Shown one piece after another: positions 5,741-10,086 of a DNA stretch of 10,086 bases (the stretch's first letter is position 1; each line of letters begins with the position of its first letter). The DNA comes from JBGQAS01 sp964498605 (GTDB taxonomy: Bacteria > Chloroflexota > Anaerolineae > Anaerolineales > Anaerolineaceae). The stretch is from contig CAZCHK010000064.1 in assembly GCA_964498605.1 (NCBI GenBank), positions 1-10,086 on the forward strand, written 5' to 3'. Both the position numbers and the translations under genes were made by a program. The notes beneath the pieces were generated by a model, which searched no databases, was not told the DNA's origin, and saw nothing but the letters and a program-made list of their open reading frames with translations.

Positions 5741-7430
5741 GTCCCCTCCTTTCAAGAACGCCTTTGATGGGGAGCTCCGCGGTGATGCGCGTGCCTTTGC
5801 GCGGCGAGGAATCCAGGCTGAACTTGCCTCCCCGCATCAACACGCGCTCGCGCATTCCGGAGATACCCGCGCTCATTTCTGATGCGGTTTCCCCAGCCGT
5901 GTCGAATCCTTTGCCCATGTCGCTGATGTCCAGCGTAAGCTTGCTGCGGTTGGCATCGACTTTCACTTCGCAGACCCTGACATCGGCATGCCGGGCGATG
6001 TTGGTCAGGCTTTCCTGCACCAGGCGGAAGGCGGTGATCTCCAGTTCGGACGGGAAGCGCCTGCCTTCCAATCCGCTGTGCGCGAGATTCACCTGAATGC
6101 CGGCCTGCTTGGTGAACAGTTCGCAGAACCACACCAGCGTGGGCAGCAGACCCAGATCGTCCAGCATGGCAGGACGCAGCTGCAGAGACAGCTCCCGCAC
6201 GCGCCCGATCAACCCGTCCAGGATCAACCGTGCCTCGTCAGTTTTTTTGGCGGTCAGATTGCTTTTTCCGGAAGCCAGCTGCAGCTTGAGCGCTGTCAGC
6301 GCCTGCCCAATCTCGTCGTGCAGCTCCATGGCGATGGAGCGGCGCTCTTCTTCCTGCACTTCCACCAGGCGGTGGCTGAGCTCTTCCAGCAGCTTGCGCC
6401 CCTGGCGCACCTGCTCGTAGGATCTGCCCAGTTCATGCTGCGTGGCTTCCAGCTTGTCGAGCATGATATTGATATTCCCGCCCAGGCGCGCGATTTCGTC
6501 CCTGCCGCTGCTGCCCACACGGCGCAGCGCGCCGCTCTGATCCGCGATTGCCTGCACATCTTTGTTCAGCTGGGAAAGCCGGCGGATGATGAACCAGCGG
6601 ATGAACAGCAGCGTCATGATGGCAAAGATGACCGCTGAAGCGGTCAGGGCGATGGTGAGGATATTCAACACCGAGCCCCCGCTGTTGTAAAGCAGCCGGC
6701 CGCTGCTTACCTGCAGCGCGTACGCCATTTCGCCATCCAACCCTTCAAGAGGCAGGTAGCTTTCCATCTGCTCGCTTGTACGCGCCAGGATATAAGGCTG
6801 GTCTCCGGCGCCGACATGACCGCACAGGGATGCCTGGTCTGATACCTGGACGGGGCTGCGGCAATCGATCAGGCGCAGCGCGGTCAGGTTTGCCGTTGAA
6901 AGTTCATCCAGCGCACCACCGTCCAGGCGGCGCGCCAGAAGGATGGCGTATTCGTCATTCAAAGGGCCGAAGACCGCCAGGAAGGCTGTATTGTCCATTC
7001 GCAACATGCCCCAAGACGTGTAGGCTGTCGGAAGACCGCTTAACTGTTCTTCGATCGTTGTGATTTGTTCCGGCGAGGCGAGGATGGACTCCTCTGCGCC
7101 GGAGGGCAGGATCCTGCCGCGGAAAGTGCTGGTAGCAAGTTGAAAGCGTCCGATGATGTGCGCGTTGTGGGTAACCAGAAGCGCGTTACTGTTTTCAGCC
7201 AGCGGGACGAAATCTTCGGGAAGCGACGCGGCAGCACGGTCGAGCTCGTCCAGAGCGGCGCTCAGGACGGTTTTGCCGCGCAGGGCTGACTGGCGCGCGG
7301 CAGCTTCTTCCTGCTCCTGGAAGTAAGACGGCAGCAGCGAGTTCAGGCTGCCCAGCAGCACCACGATCAGCCCCAGAAAGGTGATGGCGATGATGAAAAA
7401 GGTGGACCAGCGCAGGGAAAACCATTTCAT
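5730..7430 (-). CDS. Membrane sensor histidine kinase, NarL/DegS type (HAMP, HisKA_3, HATPase_c)
   Basis: A 566-residue kinase when started at ATG 7430 (MKWFSLRW). Membrane helix 1 lies at about 9-27, helix 2 at about 257-280. The roughly 225 residues between are an extracytoplasmic sensor domain, perhaps CHASE4-like by its position and its RRLDGGALDELS-type end; I am not sure of that name. HAMP follows at about 281-333 (DEIARLGGNINIMLDKLEA), then a coiled coil. In the HisKA_3 box EERRSIAMELHDEIGQALTA, His371 is the phospho-acceptor. The ATPase domain has the N box QESLTNIARHA (Asn477), the G1 box D504-M-G-K-G-F, and GISGMRERVLMRGGKF near the end. The frame is open to 7547, but that extension would run through the divergent promoter and into the next gene. 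ATG 7430 sits seven bases after an extended -10 box. The partner is the overlapping response regulator. The signal sensed is unknown. Confidence 0.93.
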   Translation of the reverse strand: MKWFSLRWSTFFIIAITFLGLIVVLLGSLNSLLPSYFQEQEEAAARQSALRGKTVLSAALDELDRAAASLPEDFVPLAENSNALLVTHNAHIIGRFQLATSTFRGRILPSGAEESILASPEQITTIEEQLSGLPTAYTSWGMLRMDNTAFLAVFGPLNDEYAILLARRLDGGALDELSTANLTALRLIDCRSPVQVSDQASLCGHVGAGDQPYILARTSEQMESYLPLEGLDGEMAYALQVSSGRLLYNSGGSVLNILTIALTASAVIFAIMTLLFIRWFIIRRLSQLNKDVQAIADQSGALRRVGSSGRDEIARLGGNINIMLDKLEATQHELGRSYEQVRQGRKLLEELSHRLVEVQEEERRSIAMELHDEIGQALTALKLQLASGKSNLTAKKTDEARLILDGLIGRVRELSLQLRPAMLDDLGLLPTLVWFCELFTKQAGIQVNLAHSGLEGRRFPSELEITAFRLVQESLTNIARHADVRVCEVKVDANRSKLTLDISDMGKGFDTAGETASEMSAGISGMRERVLMRGGKFSLDSSPRKGTRITAELPIKGVLERRGHER

Positions 7431-7437
7431 TAACTGC

Positions 7438-7448
7438 ATTATCGCATA
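7438..7448 (-). promoter_or_regulatory. Extended -10 promoter element of the kinase gene, probably leaderless
   Basis: The minus strand reads TATGCGATAAT, close to the extended -10 consensus TATGnTATAAT, with the hexamer at 7443-7438. Seven bases follow and then ATG 7430. No Shine-Dalgarno precedes that ATG. This spacing suggests that transcription begins at or next to the start codon. It is the reason for preferring 7430 over the in-frame ATG at 7439, which would overlap the box. Confidence 0.45.
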
Positions 7449-7469
7449 AAAATTGCATCCGAATATTGG

Positions 7470-7498
7470 TTGATAGAGAAACCAAATAGACCTATACT
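7470..7498 (+). promoter_or_regulatory. Near-consensus sigma-70 promoter of the 375-residue protein gene
   Basis: TTGATA (7470-7475, five of six) and TATACT (7493-7498, five of six) are separated by exactly 17 bases. Transcription would begin near 7505, leaving a leader of about 15 nt that contains GAGG six bases before ATG 7520. It is the best housekeeping-type promoter in the window and lies back to back with the kinase promoter in the 89-bp gap. Confidence 0.75.
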
Positions 7499-7519
7499 GA
7501 AAGGTGATAGAGGTGCGGC

Positions 7520-8647
7520 ATGAATTTTCTTCAATTTCTCCTTGCACTGCTGAGACGCCTGTTTGGTCGGAGCACCGCGGAAGTTGATCCCGAGACTGCG
7601 GCGGACAGTGTTGCAGGTCCCGAAGAGGAAATCATGGGTGAAACACCCGCTTCGATGATGGTCGAGGAGGGTCCCATGGAGATCCAGCCTGGGGAACGCT
7701 CTGAGGAGGTCGATGTCGAGATTGTGCCGATCGAGGATCAGATCGTCGCGCCAACCCACCCCAGGGTACTGGCGGTCATCTTTGACCCCAAGGTGCCTGG
7801 CCAGGGAAACCAGCCGCTGACGGAGGTGATGGGCTGGAACGACCCGGTCACGCTGCTGCACAACCTGGCCGATGACCTGCGCCAGGTCAGTTATGGTTAC
7901 GCCGATTACAACCTGGTTGACCAGGTACGCGCGGATTTCTTTCCACCAAAAAAGGATGGTTTTCAGTACGACGCGGACGAGTTCATTACGCACATCCGCA
8001 CACGGACAGGATTTCATCAGCCCGACGCGGTCGATTATCACGCCATCCTGCACCAGTTCAGCCTGATCGAGAAAGTCCGTTCCGGGCAGATTGACGAGGT
8101 GTGGCTGATCGCCCCCCCGTATTCCGGGCTGTACGAATCCACCATGGCAGGGACGGGCGCGTTCTTCTGCAACGCACCCGTTCTGACCGGCACACAGGAT
8201 TGTCCGCGCCGTTTCGTCATCATGGGGTTCAATTTCGAGCGCGGACTGGGAGAGATGCTCGAGGCATACGGGCACCGCGCCGAGAGCATCCTGCAGCAGC
8301 TCTACCGCAACCGCTCCGGTGAGGTAAATTTATGGGAGCGCTACACGCGGGTTGAGCGCACCCATCCCGGAGGAGCGGAGGTGGGCACGATCCATTACGC
8401 TCCCAACAGCCTGCGCGACTATGAATGGGGCAGGCATGCGCCTGTCCTGTGCGGCGCTGAACGCTGGATGCGTTTTCCGAACCTGGAGGGGCAGCCCACC
8501 ATGATGGACTGCAGCGAATGGGGCGGAGGAGACAACCGCGCCCACAAGTTCTGGTGGCTCAGCCACCTGCCGCATGTCGGAGGGCAAACGGGCGGCATTG
8601 CCAACAACTGGTGGAAGTATCTTGTCGACGTCAACAAGGTGAAGTAG
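7520..8647 (+). CDS. Conserved-looking protein of unknown function with N-terminal hydrophobic segment and acidic linker
   Basis: 375 residues; I do not recognise a named family. Residues 1-18 (MNFLQFLLALLRRLFGRS) form a short hydrophobic helix with arginines, too short for a sure membrane span and without a clear cleavage site. It may attach the protein to the membrane as an amphipathic helix. Residues of about 19-75 are an acidic, probably disordered linker. From about 80 onward lies one globular domain rich in Trp, His and aromatic residues, with four cysteines. It contains IDEVWLIAPPYSGLYESTMAG, then MGFNFERGLGEMLEAYGHR (235-253), a stretch with H282 and H292 (THPGG, TIHYAPNS, DYEW), and WWLSHLPH (345-352) and NNWWKY near the end. 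The many invariant-looking His, Glu, Asn and Trp residues suggest an enzyme or a carbohydrate-binding protein, but no catalytic motif can be assigned. ATG 7520 follows GAGG at six bases. The gene is transcribed divergently from the kinase and is convergent with the lipoprotein gene, 15 bases away. Confidence 0.8.
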   Translation: MNFLQFLLALLRRLFGRSTAEVDPETAADSVAGPEEEIMGETPASMMVEEGPMEIQPGERSEEVDVEIVPIEDQIVAPTHPRVLAVIFDPKVPGQGNQPLTEVMGWNDPVTLLHNLADDLRQVSYGYADYNLVDQVRADFFPPKKDGFQYDADEFITHIRTRTGFHQPDAVDYHAILHQFSLIEKVRSGQIDEVWLIAPPYSGLYESTMAGTGAFFCNAPVLTGTQDCPRRFVIMGFNFERGLGEMLEAYGHRAESILQQLYRNRSGEVNLWERYTRVERTHPGGAEVGTIHYAPNSLRDYEWGRHAPVLCGAERWMRFPNLEGQPTMMDCSEWGGGDNRAHKFWWLSHLPHVGGQTGGIANNWWKYLVDVNKVK

Positions 8648-8662
8648 ACAAACCGGAGGTGT

Positions 8663-9199
8663 TTAAGGACTGACCCACTCCGCGGTGAAATTTCCGCTGC
8701 AGACCGGGGGAACCAGCGTGGTCGAGGAAGGTTTGGTTCCCCGGTAGTGGTATTTGCCACTCAGTGTCGTGGCTGACGTGAAGCGGATGTCGAGGGACAG
8801 CTGGGCGACTGGATGGCGCCCCGTGTTTTCAATCTCCATTCCCAGCCAGAATGGCCCCACGCTGAAATCTGAAGCGGTGATGGGAAAATCCACGCTTTGA
8901 TCCGAAGGCGGCGGCGGGTTGCGATCGAAGTTGTTATCCCTGGTTGTGAAGACTGTTCCTGGTGTGAAAGCTTGAAAATGGCCATAGGCTTCATAAATCC
9001 CGCAGCGCATTTCGCAAGGATAATCGAATGCGCCGATCACGATGCGCTGGTCCTGGGTGATTTCAAGCGTAAAATCACAGAATTTTGCCGATGCCTGCCA
9101 TTGCCCTGTACTTGGGATTCCGGAATATGTTTGCACCTGGCAGGATACAGCCATGCACAGAATGATACTCACCAGACTGGCAGAAATCACTTTGATCAT
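8663..9199 (-). CDS. Small probable lipoprotein of unknown function
   Basis: 178 residues. The N-terminus MIKVISASLVSIILCMAVSC is a short signal peptide ending in a relaxed lipobox (A-V-S-Cys20), so export and lipid anchoring are likely. The body is beta-rich, with four further cysteines (KFC, YPC, MRC, PVC) that may form two disulfides, and a proline run (RNPPPPSD) in the middle. The pattern SGKYHYRGTK, then CSGNFTAEW, at the end resembles short domains that measure added functional groups in small secreted proteins, but no family name is justified. The start ATG 9199 has GAGGAGG just upstream. The gene has its own candidate promoter and ends 15 bases from the convergent 375-residue protein gene, with no hairpin terminator seen between them. 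Confidence 0.8.
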   Translation of the reverse strand: MIKVISASLVSIILCMAVSCQVQTYSGIPSTGQWQASAKFCDFTLEITQDQRIVIGAFDYPCEMRCGIYEAYGHFQAFTPGTVFTTRDNNFDRNPPPPSDQSVDFPITASDFSVGPFWLGMEIENTGRHPVAQLSLDIRFTSATTLSGKYHYRGTKPSSTTLVPPVCSGNFTAEWVSP

Positions 9200-9252
9200 C
9201 CGACCTCCTCATCAAGACAATGATCGCCGGTGGCACATGACATCTTTCTTGT

Positions 9253-9281
9253 ATAGTAGCATGCCGGATGGAGTTATTCAA
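9253..9281 (-). promoter_or_regulatory. Candidate promoter of the lipoprotein gene
   Basis: On the minus strand TTGAAT (9281-9276, four of six) and TACTAT (9258-9253, four of six) are 17 bases apart. A transcript would start near 9246, with a leader of about 47 nt ending in GAGGAGGT before ATG 9199. The matches are moderate. Confidence 0.4.
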
Positions 9282-9479
9282 GCCATGATGGATCGTTTCG
9301 AAGGATCCCGCGGGAAAACGAACAGGGCTGATGATCTAATGAAACAGGTGCTCTGACCATGCGGGAAGCGCCTCCGCGCCTGGCTGCTCATTGCGAAAGC
9401 CGACCCAAAAAATTATCTGCCACACAGGGTACAATAGATGTTTCATGGAAGAAATCAAGCATTACCACGAGGAGACAAC
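9282..9479 (+). promoter_or_regulatory. Divergent intergenic region with weak promoter for the DUF368 gene
   Basis: About 200 bases without a convincing gene between the divergent lipoprotein and DUF368 genes. TACAAT at 9430-9435 (five of six to TATAAT) is the best -10 for the plus strand, but no good -35 lies 16-18 bases before it. GAGGAG sits just before ATG 9480. A 12-codon open frame (9445-9483) overlaps that ATG by four bases (ATGA). Confidence 0.35.
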
Positions 9480-10086
9480 ATGATCCCTATCGACAGCGTG
9501 TCCGCGGAAAGCAGTCCTTCAAAGAAAGACTCGTTCGCAGATTGGATCATAAGGCTGATCAAGGGGATCCTTGTCGGCGTTGGATTCATCACCCCTGGCC
9601 TGTCCGGAGGAGTTCTCGCAGTCGTACTGGGACTTTACGAACCCTTGATGAAATTCCTGGGTAACATCACCAGGAAGTTTGGCCGCAATTTCCTCTTTTT
9701 CCTGCCCGTGGGCATCGGTTTGGGGGTAGGCGTGGTGATTTTCTCGCTTCTGGTCAATTACGGGCTGGAAGCCTACTACGACGAGGTGGTCTGGCTGTTT
9801 GTCGGTTTCATCGCCGGTACGTTTCCAGCACTGTTCAAGACAGCCGGAAAACAAGGCAGGCGATTCTACCACTGGGTTCTCCTGGCTCTCGTGGCGGTGG
9901 GGATGTTCTTTCTCATGCGCGGGATGCAATCCATACAGAACATCACTCTGGCACCCAGCTTTTTTGCCTGGCTCTTGAGCGGCGCGCTGATCGCCCTGGG
10001 GGTGCTGGTGCCGGGAATGAGCCCTTCCAACTTCCTGCTTTATCTTGGACTCTACCAGCCCATGACTGATGGCATCAGCCGGCTGG
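9480..10086 (+). CDS. DUF368 membrane protein (PopT-type polyprenyl-phosphate transporter), N-terminal part cut by window edge
   Basis: 202 codons are visible, open to the window end; full-length relatives are about 270-310 residues. A short polar N-terminus is followed by many membrane segments. The DUF368 signature GILVGVGFITPGLSGGVLAV (29-48) leads into VLGLYEPLMKFLG. A second copy of the motif, LVPGMSPSNFLLYLGLYQPM (from about 176; PGMSPS at 178-183), lies near the visible end. This matches the inverted internal repeat of the family. DUF368 proteins have been shown to recycle undecaprenyl phosphate across the cytoplasmic membrane in other bacteria (PopT), which supplies the lipid carrier for cell-wall and surface-glycan synthesis. 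That role is inferred here from family membership. ATG 9480 is chosen because GAGGAG precedes it at a good distance; an in-frame ATG at 9438 has no good site and would fall before the likely transcript start. Confidence 0.92.
   Translation, partial: MIPIDSVSAESSPSKKDSFADWIIRLIKGILVGVGFITPGLSGGVLAVVLGLYEPLMKFLGNITRKFGRNFLFFLPVGIGLGVGVVIFSLLVNYGLEAYYDEVVWLFVGFIAGTFPALFKTAGKQGRRFYHWVLLALVAVGMFFLMRGMQSIQNITLAPSFFAWLLSGALIALGVLVPGMSPSNFLLYLGLYQPMTDGISRL

Noticed and set aside
5741..5755. TTG start giving five extra residues on the response regulator
   Set aside because: ATG 5740 has the ribosome site at proper distance, and receiver domains begin at this point; the TTG lies upstream of the GGAGG.
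7431..7547. Upstream in-frame extension of the kinase gene (39 further codons)
   Set aside because: It would run through the divergent promoter and into the coding region of the plus-strand gene, has no ribosome site, and adds residues unlike a sensor kinase N-terminus.
8648..8662. Bidirectional terminator between the convergent genes
   Set aside because: Only 15 bases and no inverted repeat or T-tract visible.
9359..9664. Plus-strand frame of 101 codons overlapping the DUF368 start
   Set aside because: Basic, Ser/Arg-rich translation without family signal, in a different frame from the clear DUF368 gene that covers its second half.
9519..9929. Minus-strand frame of 136 codons
   Set aside because: It lies wholly antisense to the DUF368 coding region and has the His/Glu/Gln-rich look of a shadow frame.

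Overview
The window looks like chromosomal DNA of a Chloroflexota bacterium, most likely of the Anaerolineae type. This is inferred from the gene families, not from a marker gene. It has moderately high GC, short TadE/TadG-type envelope proteins, a long Thr-Pro (TPTDT/TPTNT) spacer of the kind common in Chloroflexota surface proteins, and an NarL-type two-component system. No rRNA, tRNA, insertion sequence, phage gene or CRISPR array was seen.

Layout from left to right. Positions 1-418 (minus) hold the N-terminal 139 codons of rarA, a AAA+ replication-recombination ATPase, cut by the window edge. Positions 508-7430 (minus) hold a block that reads right to left: sensor histidine kinase, NarL/FixJ response regulator (11-nt overlap with the kinase), TadE-like protein with a Thr-Pro spacer and a C-terminal beta-rich domain, second short TadE-like protein, TadG-like protein, strong intrinsic terminator, AT-rich gap, and a second TadG-like paralogue that ends against a 36-bp perfect palindrome. 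Positions 7520-8647 (plus) carry a divergent 375-residue protein of unknown function behind a near-consensus promoter. Positions 8663-9199 (minus) carry a small probable lipoprotein convergent to it. Positions 9480-10086 (plus) carry the first two thirds or so of a DUF368 (PopT-type polyprenyl-phosphate transporter) membrane protein, cut by the right edge.

The kinase and regulator genes run straight into the tad-like genes with no visible terminator. A promoter candidate with an imperfect inverted repeat in its spacer lies just before the first tadE-like gene. My inference is that the two-component system senses an envelope signal and controls a small set of pilin-like surface proteins. No Tad motor, platform, prepilin peptidase, secretin or Flp pilin gene lies in this window, so these proteins either use machinery encoded elsewhere or act outside a pilus. 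The two TadG-like proteins are diverged tandem duplicates that keep six cysteines in common but differ in a middle block and in base composition.

The DNA also suggests two initiation styles side by side. rarA and the kinase gene have extended -10 boxes 6-7 nt before the ATG and no Shine-Dalgarno, which suggests leaderless mRNAs. The tad-like genes have strong AGGAGG-type sites, two of them with GTG or TTG starts and two with tandem ATGATG.
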